Below, one piece after another: positions 6,071 to 14,524 of a stretch of 34,431 bases of DNA; the stretch's first letter is position 1; each line of letters opens with the position of its first letter. The translations under genes and the position numbers were made by a program. Below the pieces are notes generated by a model, which ran no database searches, had not been told where the DNA came from, and saw nothing but the letters and a program-made list of their open reading frames with translations. Origin of the DNA: Anaerolineales bacterium (GTDB lineage Bacteria; Chloroflexota; Anaerolineae; Anaerolineales; UBA6663); assembly GCA_025057205.1 (NCBI GenBank), contig JANWXR010000005.1, positions 1 through 34,431 of the forward strand. The letters run 5' to 3'.

Positions 6071-7975
6071 ATGAGAGTCTCTCGTCTCATACTGATCGCG
6101 GTTCTCTCTCTGTGGCCGATAGCGCTGACAAATGTGCCAGTGGCGCGGGCGCAGGAGTGGGCACCCTATTACTCACTCAGCGAAATCGGGGCTACTCTTC
6201 TGTCGCTGACAGGTAACAGCAACATTGACCCCAACTTGTTCGCTGACGGGACGCATCAGTACGTCACCGGTAACTTTGAGATGGTGTGGGACCTGAACGG
6301 TTTCTATAGCTCACCCCAATTAAGGCTGTACAACTCAGCTGGTAGTTGCTCCTGGTGGGGGTTGCGTCTCGAGTTTTACAGAGAGACCACGATCGGCGTG
6401 TTAGATGGCAACTGGACTCTCATGACATTCCTCGGCCCGGAGACGTACGGGCTGGTTTACGGTCCCCTGTTCAGCCAACCTGCGTTTCGATACCTCAGGG
6501 TGAGGTCTATATATACATTTGGGGAATGCGCGACCATCGGACAGTTCGGGTTGGGCGGCATCACGTTGACTACCCCAACCCCTACACCCACCCCTACGCC
6601 GGCACCTGCCACACCCTTCCCCGTGTTGCAGGCCTGCATCCCGGCCAACATGATCGCCACCTCCACCCCCACGAGAGCGGCGCCCACCGCCACGCCCTAC
6701 GGTACGCGCACGCCGCAGCCGAGCGCTACCCCTACGGCCACCAACACGCCCGGCCCAACGCCCACACGCACGCCCGCAGACTTCAACGTGCTGGCCAACT
6801 TCGACACCGGGCTGGCGCCCTGGAACGTGAACTCCCGTCCGCCGCCGGTGACGCATAGTAGTCAGCCGGGTCAAGACGGACGGCCCGGCTTCGCTCTCCT
6901 GACATTCGGCGCAGATGGCACGCCCAACGAGCCGGGGGAGCCGATGTCATTCGGCCTGGAACCGGGCAACGTGCTGGTGTACCAGTCCAACGGCGCGCCG
7001 CTGCCGCGGCCTCTGCGCGTGGTAGCCGACGTGCAATTCCCTCAATTGCTTGCGGGCATGTATGCCTACTTCATGGTGTACTACTTCCACGACGAGGGAC
7101 TTGGTCAAGGCAGGTGGGTGCTGGCCGGATATGAGCGCGTCAACGTCGCCTGGCATCGCATCACAGTCCACATCGAAGCGCCGCCCAACCGCGTTGTGCG
7201 CGCCATCGCTGTGCGCGGAGTCGTGGGTGCGAGCTCCATCAACCACCCCCTCGGGTTTATCCCCATGGAGTGGAATGGTGGGGTACAGGTAGATAACCTG
7301 CGCATAGCGGGTGGACGGTTAGCCAATGACCCTGTGGCCGTGGGCCTGCCGGTATGCGCGGGCAGTGGCGGCATCCCCGGGACCGGGACGACACGCCCTA
7401 TCCAGATGTGCACCATCGCTGCCAACAACATCAATGTGTTCCGGTGTCCTACTCCCTCGAATCTCGTGGACATCGGCCTGTGGATCAGCTGGCTGCGGTG
7501 CAACATCCAGACGTACTTCAACTTCAGTGCAGAGAATCATGCGCAGGTCATGGCTCTGATGGATCGCAATAAGCGTCACCAGCCGTTCACTGCCATTCTC
7601 GACCTGACCCAGTCGCTGGTGATAGTGGGAGAGGCTGTGCGTGAACTATCCGCCATGCCCTCCGCCAATGACATCCCAGCGCCCGACTGGACTCGTCTGC
7701 TGGATGCCCGCGTGCTGGATGAGTTTTCCCAGGTCGGCCCTCCCGGCTCGGATGATCAGGCGGCCTTCGAGGCCGCGCAGCGAGCCTGCCCAGCTGTGCT
7801 CCAGGAGATGAGCCGCACCATGGCCCCGGCCATGTGCTACGGCGTGTACGCGCTCAAGGGCACCTTCGCCAACAGCATCGCGCAGTTCATGTTCGATGTG
7901 GCCTGTTACCTGTGGACGATCAACCTGTTTCTCAATTTGCTGGCCAATCGCAATGAGCTGGGTCAGGATGGCTGA
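6071..7975 (+). CDS. Large secreted, C-terminally anchored multi-domain protein (adhesin/adsorption-like)
   Basis: A 634-residue protein. Residues 1-27 are a signal peptide (cleavage after PVARA). Residues about 30-165 form an aromatic-rich beta domain (YRETTIGVLDGNWTLMTFLG). A Thr/Pro linker runs from about 167 to 232, interrupted by one Cys-containing segment. A second beta-sandwich, like a carbohydrate-binding module, covers about 236-415 (DFNVLANFDTGLAPWNVNSR, ending VQVDNLRIAGG). A helical, Cys-containing region follows, with a single membrane helix near 602-624. Exported beta domains on a flexible linker, anchored by a C-terminal helix, match a surface adhesin or a pIII-like adsorption protein in plan. 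No catalytic motif is seen. The next gene starts 2 bp after the stop. Confidence 0.75.
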   Translation: MRVSRLILIAVLSLWPIALTNVPVARAQEWAPYYSLSEIGATLLSLTGNSNIDPNLFADGTHQYVTGNFEMVWDLNGFYSSPQLRLYNSAGSCSWWGLRLEFYRETTIGVLDGNWTLMTFLGPETYGLVYGPLFSQPAFRYLRVRSIYTFGECATIGQFGLGGITLTTPTPTPTPTPAPATPFPVLQACIPANMIATSTPTRAAPTATPYGTRTPQPSATPTATNTPGPTPTRTPADFNVLANFDTGLAPWNVNSRPPPVTHSSQPGQDGRPGFALLTFGADGTPNEPGEPMSFGLEPGNVLVYQSNGAPLPRPLRVVADVQFPQLLAGMYAYFMVYYFHDEGLGQGRWVLAGYERVNVAWHRITVHIEAPPNRVVRAIAVRGVVGASSINHPLGFIPMEWNGGVQVDNLRIAGGRLANDPVAVGLPVCAGSGGIPGTGTTRPIQMCTIAANNINVFRCPTPSNLVDIGLWISWLRCNIQTYFNFSAENHAQVMALMDRNKRHQPFTAILDLTQSLVIVGEAVRELSAMPSANDIPAPDWTRLLDARVLDEFSQVGPPGSDDQAAFEAAQRACPAVLQEMSRTMAPAMCYGVYALKGTFANSIAQFMFDVACYLWTINLFLNLLANRNELGQDG

Positions 7976-7977
7976 CT

Positions 7978-9576
7978 ATGTGGCGTCGTGTCTTAGTTGT
8001 CGCAAGTCTCTTTCTGCTGGCGTTGTGGGTATGGCGCGCCAATGCACATGCTCAGGCTGACTGCGGCGGTTACACCTGCGTGGATGTCAGCGACTTCGCT
8101 TCGGGCCTGAACGGCTGGACGCCCGGCCTATATACATCGCTCACGCTCACCAACTCGCTGACATTCACCGGAGGTGGAATCTTTGGGTGGGGCGGGTGGA
8201 CGAGCACGGCCAACGGCGTGTTGATTGTGCGCAACACCGTCTCGCCAGATGCACCTCCCACCTCGTGGCCTGACCCTGAGTTCAGCAAGACCGTGTCGCT
8301 CACTCCAGGCACCTACCGACTGATGTACCGTGTGTCGTATGCCTGGTCGCCCAAGGTGCGCATCGAGGCGGACAACGCGCACGGCATCGTCATTACGCCG
8401 GCGCTGCCCCGATGCGAGTACACCAGCCCGGGCAGGCGCTTCAATCAGTGCGAGGAGGCGGCCTTCACGGTAGACCGCACCACCAACGTCAAGTTCACGC
8501 TCAGCTTCCCTGAGCTGTTGCCTGAGCCGCTCGATCCAAACCTAGCCGCGTTTGACTACATCTGGATCGTTCGCACATCCACCTATTACCCCACGCCCAA
8601 CCCGGCCACGCCGACGAGGCCATTCGTGTCCACTCCGTTGCCGCAGGCCACACCGCGTTGTCAGCCGCGTGCCACGCCTACACCGAGCTATTACGGCACC
8701 CCAACGCCCACGCCTGCCGGTGACGACATGCAATATCTGGAGCGGTTCAACACTAATGACTGGTCGCGGCTGTGGCAACCGTCAAACGCCTACGTGTGGC
8801 GCACTAGCCCAAATCGCGGCGTGGATTCGCAGGGCTTTGGCGCGTCGGTGGGCATCACCTTTGCCCCGGCATCACAAACACCCGACTCCGCGCCGGCGCT
8901 CATTTACTCACTGTCGTCGTCGCGGACGGTCTATCTCGACGGTTGGGTGTACGCTGCATCCATCCCGTCAGGCACCATCGCGCGGGTGCGCGTCTGGCGT
9001 TTCGATGGTGGGTCGTGGTCGGTGGTCAGCGAGCACAACGCCTCGTCGGGCACGTGGCATCCCTTCGGCGCGACCATTCCTGCTCCCTTCACCGCCATCG
9101 CTATCTCAGCTGTGCGGACTGACGGCAACACGACGGACTACCTCAACGTAGATGATCTGTTGCTGTACAACAACCTAGCCTATCGCCCATACTGCGATGG
9201 CTCGTTCCCGCCAGGTCCCGGCGGTAGCACTGATCCGTACAATCCGAGCGGCTCCACCGGCTGGGTCATCCCCTATCCCCAAGACAAGAGTTGCCCTCCT
9301 CCCGTGAATGTGCCCAACAACTTCTGGGGGCCGATCCTGGCCAACCTGACGGTTTGGGTGGACACTCTCTTCGCCGAATCGCCTGAGCAGGAGCCGGGCC
9401 GCATCCCCGAGGGCGTGCGCATGGTGCTCACACCGTTCATGATCGCCATGACGCTGGCGGCCGTGTTCCTGAACTTGCAGACATTCGTCTGGGCCGTCGG
9501 CATCCGCGTGACGGTCACCGGGTTCCTGCTCGCGCGCGCCATCTGGCTCTTCATTGTCCGCACCATCAAAGGCTGA
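7978..9576 (+). CDS. Secreted beta-sandwich protein with two C-terminal TM helices
   Basis: A 532-residue protein. The signal peptide is MWRRVLVVASLFLLALWVWR... with cleavage near AHAQA. A first beta domain (about 28-200: VDVSDFASGLNGWTPGLYTS; ends DYIWIVRTS) is followed by a Thr/Pro linker (about 205-255). A second jelly-roll-like domain covers about 257-395 (YLERFNTNDWSRLW; ends LNVDDLLLYNN). Residues about 483-529 hold two membrane helices. The domain pattern mirrors the preceding gene (signal, lectin-like domain, Thr/Pro linker, lectin-like domain, membrane anchor), suggesting a partner or paralogue at the surface. The gene is coupled upstream (2-bp gap) and downstream (GGCTGACATG). Confidence 0.75.
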   Translation: MWRRVLVVASLFLLALWVWRANAHAQADCGGYTCVDVSDFASGLNGWTPGLYTSLTLTNSLTFTGGGIFGWGGWTSTANGVLIVRNTVSPDAPPTSWPDPEFSKTVSLTPGTYRLMYRVSYAWSPKVRIEADNAHGIVITPALPRCEYTSPGRRFNQCEEAAFTVDRTTNVKFTLSFPELLPEPLDPNLAAFDYIWIVRTSTYYPTPNPATPTRPFVSTPLPQATPRCQPRATPTPSYYGTPTPTPAGDDMQYLERFNTNDWSRLWQPSNAYVWRTSPNRGVDSQGFGASVGITFAPASQTPDSAPALIYSLSSSRTVYLDGWVYAASIPSGTIARVRVWRFDGGSWSVVSEHNASSGTWHPFGATIPAPFTAIAISAVRTDGNTTDYLNVDDLLLYNNLAYRPYCDGSFPPGPGGSTDPYNPSGSTGWVIPYPQDKSCPPPVNVPNNFWGPILANLTVWVDTLFAESPEQEPGRIPEGVRMVLTPFMIAMTLAAVFLNLQTFVWAVGIRVTVTGFLLARAIWLFIVRTIKG

Positions 9577-9577
9577 C

Positions 9578-11200
9578 ATGGATCAACTCATCGCTCTCAT
9601 CGCGGCACGCAACGCTGCCGTGTACGAGTGGGCGGCGGTGGTGCTCGGCCTGGTCGTGGTGTGGGAGTTCATTGTGCGCCGCCGGCTTGTCGCCCAAGCG
9701 CCGGCACTCGCAGACGTGGCCACGATACATGCGCCCACCGGGGTCGTGGCCTGGTTTGCTCGACACTGGTTTGCGCTGTTCATGGTGGTCGTCGTCGGGG
9801 TGCGCGTGTGGGCGCTCGACACCGGCCCATACTGGTATGACGAGGCGTTCACCGTCTGGCTTGCGCAGCTGCCATTCGAGCGGGTGCTGGCGGCCACCGC
9901 CGGCGATGTGCACCCACCGCTGTGGTATGTGCTCGTGTGGCTGTGGGTGCGTGTGGTGGGTGAGGAGCCGGCGCTGGTGCGACTATTACCGGCAGCGTGC
10001 AGCATCGCTGCTGTGCCGCTGGCCCGGCTTCTGGCCGACCGATTGGACTGGCCCACCGAGGCGCAGTATGTGGGTCTGTGGCTGTTAGCCTTCTCGCGCT
10101 TTGAGTTGTTCTACGCCAGCGACGTGCGCATGTACTCGCTGATGCAGCTGCTCTTTCTCGGCGGTGCGTGGTGCGTATTGGAACGGCGCTGGGGCTGGTT
10201 GGCTGTGACGTGCACTTTGCTCCTGTGGACGCACTATTACGGGTTGTTCTACTCCGCCGCGCTTGCCGCGCTTGGTCTGGCAAGTGAGCTACGCTATCGT
10301 CGCTCACCTGTCGCGGTGGTGGTTGCCGGCGGCGTGGCCGCCCTGTCGTTCATGCCATGGTTGGCGGTGCTCGCCAAGCAAATGCGGGAAGTTCAAGCCG
10401 AGCACTGGATCATGCCTGTGACCGGCGCAGATGTGCTGCTCACGTTCTACAACCTGCTCTTCCATAATGGGCCGCTATATCTCGAGGCCTTTGGCTTCGT
10501 CGCCGCGACTGCGCTCGCAGGATTCGCGGCGTTCAAGAGTGTGCGCTATCCATTGACCTGGCCGCGTGTCGTGTTGCTGTGGCTCATCATCGGCCCGATG
10601 TTGCTGGCAGTGCTCGTCTCTTTGCTCTGGCGTTCGGTGTACGTGGTGCGCTATCTGCTACCCATCGCTCCGGCCTACTTTTTGCTCATCGGCTGGGCGC
10701 TCACGTATCGCACGGGCACGTGGGCGCGTCTGGCCATGGCCGTGGTGCTGGTGCCGCTTTTGGCATTGGGAGCCGCCACCCCCGACCGTGCGGCGCAGCT
10801 GGAACGCGGTCGCTCTGTGGAATTGGCGGCGCTCATCCGCGCTGAGCGACGACCGGGCGACGTGATCGTCCACACCCACCCGTGGACGATGGTTGAGATG
10901 GAGCAGTACGAAGTGCAGCTGCCACAGTATCTCTCGCCCTCGCCGGATGGCCTGGCCCTGGGCGGCCTGACACGGCAGACGCGCGAGGCGATGGGCATGC
11001 GTGAGGCTCGTCTGTCCGATCTGCGGGGCTATCGGCGCGTCTGGGTGGTCTCCGCGTTCGGCCCGCTCATCTTGCCGGAGCAGCGCCGTCAGTCTCTGGA
11101 CGAGGCGCTGAACGGGCGGCGCTATCAGCTGCGCCAGCGTTGGGTGGGTGAGCGTCAGTTGTATGGGGTGGAGGTGTACTTAGTGGAGGTGAAGCAGTGA
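9578..11200 (+). CDS. GT39/PMT-family membrane glycosyltransferase
   Basis: A 540-residue polytopic protein with about 11-13 hydrophobic helices. The first periplasmic loop carries the family's acidic motif in GPYWYDEAFTVW (Asp88-Glu89), followed by HPPLWYVLVWLW, typical of the PMT_2/ArnT-like group; the C-terminal 120 residues are soluble. Family members transfer a sugar from a polyprenyl-phosphate donor to protein Ser/Thr or lipid on the outer face of the membrane. I start at the ATG at 9578, one base past the previous stop, rather than at the track's 9554. Sitting inside an operon of Thr-rich exported proteins, it is a natural candidate for O-glycosylating them; that is inference. Confidence 0.85.
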   Translation: MDQLIALIAARNAAVYEWAAVVLGLVVVWEFIVRRRLVAQAPALADVATIHAPTGVVAWFARHWFALFMVVVVGVRVWALDTGPYWYDEAFTVWLAQLPFERVLAATAGDVHPPLWYVLVWLWVRVVGEEPALVRLLPAACSIAAVPLARLLADRLDWPTEAQYVGLWLLAFSRFELFYASDVRMYSLMQLLFLGGAWCVLERRWGWLAVTCTLLLWTHYYGLFYSAALAALGLASELRYRRSPVAVVVAGGVAALSFMPWLAVLAKQMREVQAEHWIMPVTGADVLLTFYNLLFHNGPLYLEAFGFVAATALAGFAAFKSVRYPLTWPRVVLLWLIIGPMLLAVLVSLLWRSVYVVRYLLPIAPAYFLLIGWALTYRTGTWARLAMAVVLVPLLALGAATPDRAAQLERGRSVELAALIRAERRPGDVIVHTHPWTMVEMEQYEVQLPQYLSPSPDGLALGGLTRQTREAMGMREARLSDLRGYRRVWVVSAFGPLILPEQRRQSLDEALNGRRYQLRQRWVGERQLYGVEVYLVEVKQ

Positions 11201-11349
11201 GCGTGCTCTACCGTTTCATGCTGCAGGTGCGCGAGCAGGTGATTGAGCGGGGCGTTCGCGGCCCGGGGGAGGTCGAGCAGGCTCTCACCGACAGCACATC
11301 CCAGACCGTTCTCCGTCAACTAGTCTATGGCTGCCTCGTCTGCCGGTGA
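11197..11349 (+). CDS. 50-aa small protein between glycosyltransferase and FtsK-like gene
   Basis: A GTG start in a GTGA overlap with the glycosyltransferase stop, preceded by GGAGGTGAAG at good spacing, opens a 50-codon frame (VSVLYRFMLQVREQVIERGV..., ending LVCR). It fills the otherwise unexplained 126-bp gap and overlaps the start of the next gene by 23 bp. It has two Cys at the end and no membrane helix. It is below the ORF-track size limit. Function is unknown. Confidence 0.5.
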   Translation: MSVLYRFMLQVREQVIERGVRGPGEVEQALTDSTSQTVLRQLVYGCLVCR

Positions 11350-13264
11350 GAACGTGCGCGCGTCTCCGCGTCGGCCGTCATGGCTGGCGCGCTTACTCTT
11401 CGGCGACCGCTCGGCGCAGGAGACGGCTGAGCGCATTCACCGCGAGCAGCAGATGCTGGAGGACAGAAAGCTCGCCGCCGAACTGGCCGCCGAGGCCGAA
11501 GAGTTTGCCGAGAAAATCATCGCCACGCTTACGCGGAAGGGTGTGTGCTACCGTTACACCAAGACGGAGCGAAATGAAGTCTTGGAGAAGGTGCAGGAGG
11601 TAGCCTTCGAGCGGCCATTTCGCGGCGACCGCAGCGTGATCCAACTCAAGGTAGATACGCGCCGCCTGCCGCGCGGCGTAGGAATTCGAGAGCTGGAGGA
11701 TCCAGAAATCTTGCGCCTGCTCTCACTCAACGTGCGCCGCAACGTGCTGGCGCAATACACCACCGAAGGCGGGTTCTGGTACGTCATAGAGCGCGAGTAC
11801 GGCATCGGCGGCATTCCGCGCTTCATCAGCTTCGCGGACGCGCTCGCGTCGCGGCCTGCGCATCTGGAGGGTGAGCGGCTAGCTTTCCCGATAGGCATCG
11901 CTGCGAACAAAAAGGTCGTCTGGCGCACCATGCGCGAAGTGGTCAACATGCTCGTGGCCGGGTCGCCAAAAGGTGGCAAGAGCAACTTCGCGAACGTTCT
12001 CCTGTGCACACTGCTCAAGCACAACAAGCCGCACCAACTCAAGCTCATGCTCATAGACCTGAAAGGCGGCCTGGAATTCAACTTCTACGAGTCGCTGGAT
12101 GATTATCTGCTTTGGATCCCCAAGCCCAGGCGGGTGAAGGGGACAACGCGCACCCATGAAACGGGTGAAGACCATGACCCTGCACTGTTCGACGCCAGTG
12201 AGCAGGTGGTTGAGCCAGAAGCAGACGAACCCGAGGTCGTACTCGATGACCGCAGCGGTGAGCGCGTCAAGGCCTTCATCCAGCGTCGCGAGGAAGTCCC
12301 GGCAGCGCTCTCATGGCTGATTGGCGAGGCGGAGCGCCGCATGGCGGCGCTTCAGAAGGCACGCTGCAAGAAGATTGAGCAGTACAACCAGCGTTTCAGC
12401 TTTTCGCCTATGCCTGAGATCGTCCTGGTAATTGATGAATGGGCGGACATCAAGCTGACGCCGCGCATCGGGGCGCGCGCGGAGGAGAGGTTGATCAACA
12501 TCAGCAACCGCGCCAGGGCGGTGGGCATCCACACCATCCTGTGCACGCAATCGCCCAATCGTGATGTGCTCAGCATCCGCGTGAAGAATGCCATGAATAC
12601 CAAGATGGTATTCAGGTGCGCGGATCAATATATGAGCGTGGGCTTGCTCGGTGACTACTCCGCCACCACGCTATCGCCTTCGGGTAGGGCGTTCCTTATT
12701 GACGACGGTCGCGTGGAAGTTCAAACGCCCTACATCACCAACGAAGAGGTGACGGCCATCGTGGAGGCGGCCGCCACCGGTAAGGTGAAGGAGATAGCGA
12801 AACCAAGTAGGCACAACGTGACCCCGCGCGAGGTGTTTGAGTGGGCATTGAAGAAAAACGACGGAAAGCTGTCCTGGCGCGAAATCTATGCCGAGTTCGC
12901 GCCGAGGAAGCTAACGTCCCATGAGGCAAAACGCTTTGGGCGTGACTATGCTGGTCAGGTGGTGACCGTCTTCGGCCGGCAATACAGGGTGGAGCCTGCT
13001 GTGGGGATGCCAACGCCAAAATCTGCTCGCCTGCTCCCGGTGGATGCCGGAAATACGGAGACAGAGCCAGCACCACCGAATGGACGCTATCACGGCAACG
13101 GGAAGGTTCCAGCCGGCGCAACCAACGGGTTTTCTGACGGGGACACTGTCCACGGGGCCACAGTCCAGCCACATGCGGCACACACACAGGCCCATATAGC
13201 GCACACGAATGGGCGCGAGGGCGCGGACACCGACGAAGGCGAGACAGGGATCGAACATGTTTAG
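11327..13264 (+). CDS. FtsK/SpoIIIE (TraB/TraSA)-like DNA translocase
   Basis: A 645-residue soluble protein. After an N-terminal coiled segment comes a RecA-like motor: Walker A GSPKGGKS at 212-219, the FtsK-type block MLIDLKGGLEF at 241-251, Walker B IVLVIDEWAD at 365-374, and TQSPNRDVLSIRVKNAMNTK, the FtsK arginine-finger region. Residues about 265-315 are an acidic insertion. The C-terminal about 120 residues hold a possible winged helix (SWREIYAEFAPRKL) and a Gly/Asn/His-rich tail. There are no N-terminal membrane helices, unlike chromosomal FtsK. Hexamers of such motors pump double-stranded DNA; in actinomycete AICEs and plasmids a single one suffices for transfer. No relaxase or VirB4 accompanies it here. 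An inovirus pI/Zot-like role is a weaker alternative. Confidence 0.88.
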   Translation: MAASSAGENVRASPRRPSWLARLLFGDRSAQETAERIHREQQMLEDRKLAAELAAEAEEFAEKIIATLTRKGVCYRYTKTERNEVLEKVQEVAFERPFRGDRSVIQLKVDTRRLPRGVGIRELEDPEILRLLSLNVRRNVLAQYTTEGGFWYVIEREYGIGGIPRFISFADALASRPAHLEGERLAFPIGIAANKKVVWRTMREVVNMLVAGSPKGGKSNFANVLLCTLLKHNKPHQLKLMLIDLKGGLEFNFYESLDDYLLWIPKPRRVKGTTRTHETGEDHDPALFDASEQVVEPEADEPEVVLDDRSGERVKAFIQRREEVPAALSWLIGEAERRMAALQKARCKKIEQYNQRFSFSPMPEIVLVIDEWADIKLTPRIGARAEERLINISNRARAVGIHTILCTQSPNRDVLSIRVKNAMNTKMVFRCADQYMSVGLLGDYSATTLSPSGRAFLIDDGRVEVQTPYITNEEVTAIVEAAATGKVKEIAKPSRHNVTPREVFEWALKKNDGKLSWREIYAEFAPRKLTSHEAKRFGRDYAGQVVTVFGRQYRVEPAVGMPTPKSARLLPVDAGNTETEPAPPNGRYHGNGKVPAGATNGFSDGDTVHGATVQPHAAHTQAHIAHTNGREGADTDEGETGIEHV

Positions 13265-14072
13265 CCGCTTGCGCGATTGGATGTTCGGTCCGCGCTTTGT
13301 CCTCAACAAGCCAGGAGAGGACCCTGTGCGCAACCCGGCAGACTGGAAGCCGAGCCGGCCCAACCCATTTGCCTGCTCCGTAGTGCTGGCAGGGCTGGTA
13401 GGCCTGCTGGCGCTCACGGCCTGGGGAGGCACCACAGCCGCGCAGGTGTATCTCCTCGCCACCGCTACAGCGACCATCACGCCTACACCGCTGCCTACCG
13501 ATACACCCTGGCCGAGTGAGACACCGACGGCAACCCATGAGCCAGTGCCGACCTCCACCGTCACGCCAGTGATCCCGTGGATCACCCCGTATCCGCGGCC
13601 CACGGCGGAGGCCGATACCCCCACCCCAACGTTCACGCCGTGGGTGATCACACAGGTGTTCACCCAGGTCGTGGAGGTAACGCGCATCGTGCGCGTGAGC
13701 GGCGGCAGCGTTCAGGTGCCCGTACAAGTCACGCAGCTCGTGCCGGCGACGGTCATCGTCACGCGCGTAGTGACTGTGCCGCCGGCGGTCACTGTGGTTA
13801 GGCAGACACAGATCGTCACGCAAGTCGTCACAGCTACGCCACAGCCGACGCACACGCCCACTCTGACGCCGACGCCTGCCACGCCAACCGCCACGCCGAC
13901 GCTCCCTGAGCTGCCCACCTATACCCCTTATCCGACCTACACACCCTATCCCACATACACCCCGTGGGTCGTCACGGCCACACCGACCTTTACGCCTACG
14001 CCCACCATCACCCCAACGGAGACGGCCACGCCGACAGCGACGGAGGCTGCCACTGAGACGCCCACACCATAA
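13257..14072 (+). CDS. Single-TM protein with long extracytoplasmic Thr/Pro/Tyr-rich tail
   Basis: The ATG at 13257 overlaps the end of the FtsK-like gene by 8 bp and gives 271 residues. A basic cytoplasmic N-terminus (MFSRLRDWMFGPRFVLNKPG) is followed by one membrane helix at about 38-60 (CSVVLAGLVGLLALTAWGG). The whole remainder is outside: Thr/Pro stretches, a Val/Thr-rich middle (TQVVEVTRIVRVSGGSVQVP) that could form a beta or coiled rod, and a YPTYTPYPTYTP repeat near 225-245. It is the last gene of the plus-strand operon. It may connect the cytoplasmic motor to the envelope, but no family is recognised. Confidence 0.72.
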   Translation: MFSRLRDWMFGPRFVLNKPGEDPVRNPADWKPSRPNPFACSVVLAGLVGLLALTAWGGTTAAQVYLLATATATITPTPLPTDTPWPSETPTATHEPVPTSTVTPVIPWITPYPRPTAEADTPTPTFTPWVITQVFTQVVEVTRIVRVSGGSVQVPVQVTQLVPATVIVTRVVTVPPAVTVVRQTQIVTQVVTATPQPTHTPTLTPTPATPTATPTLPELPTYTPYPTYTPYPTYTPWVVTATPTFTPTPTITPTETATPTATEAATETPTP

Positions 14073-14101
14073 AACTCTGCACGTAGAACACATGCACTAA
14101 T

Positions 14102-14119
14102 GGTTGGCGTGAGCCAACC
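14102..14119 (+). terminator. Hairpin after the surface/transfer operon
   Basis: GGTTGGC, loop GTGA, GCCAACC, 29 bp downstream of the last operon stop. The 7-bp stem is perfect but no T run follows. An AT-rich stretch (TTGGTATAGTTATAAAG) then precedes the next gene and may hold its promoter. Confidence 0.4.
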
Positions 14120-14182
14120 GAGCCTATGAATCTTCTAACCTAAAACACGCAACCTATTTGGTATAGTTATAAAGCCATACCT

Positions 14183-14524
14183 ATGGGGCATCCCCCAATT
14201 CTGTTTGAAGTGCTTGACCCAAAAGGCCGGAAGGTGATCTGCCACCGCGTACAGTGGCAGGAACACGTCGTCGCCAACCGGCCTTTCATGGACTCGGATT
14301 ATTGGGTCGAGCTGGCGCGCGACGCGGTGGAGGCCCCGGACTATGGCATCGTCTACCAGGACGCGGATTACCCCAACCGCAACTGCTACTACGCTCAGAT
14401 CCGCGGCACAAAGCGCCGGCAATACATCAAGGTCGTCGTAGAGTTCGACGACACGGGCCGGCGCGGGCATGTGGTCACCGCGATGCGAACCGATTACATG
14501 AAGCCCGGAGAGAAACCGCTATGA
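14183..14524 (+). CDS. Putative small nuclease/toxin-like protein (PBECR/DUF4258-like)
   Basis: A 113-residue soluble protein: MGHPPILFEVLDPKGRKVIC... The middle reads like barnase/EndoU/RelE-like phage-associated nucleases: an N-terminal H-x-x-W-x-H segment (HRVQWQEHVV), VELARDAVEAPDYGIVYQD, then RNCYYAQIRG and YIKVVVEFDD beta strands, ending GHVVTAMRTDYM. I recognise the pattern, not a certain family. It is followed by a four-base-overlapping gene with a DUF2283-like core, an arrangement commonly seen for toxin-antitoxin-like pairs in Chloroflexota and cyanobacteria. If so, the pair would stabilise the element. An AT-rich region with TATAGT lies just upstream. Confidence 0.55.
   Translation: MGHPPILFEVLDPKGRKVICHRVQWQEHVVANRPFMDSDYWVELARDAVEAPDYGIVYQDADYPNRNCYYAQIRGTKRRQYIKVVVEFDDTGRRGHVVTAMRTDYMKPGEKPL

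Noticed and set aside
12735-14093. 452-aa minus-strand ORF
   Set aside because: Antisense to the FtsK-like and Thr/Pro genes; extremely Arg/Gly-rich repeats of the complementary Thr/Pro codons.
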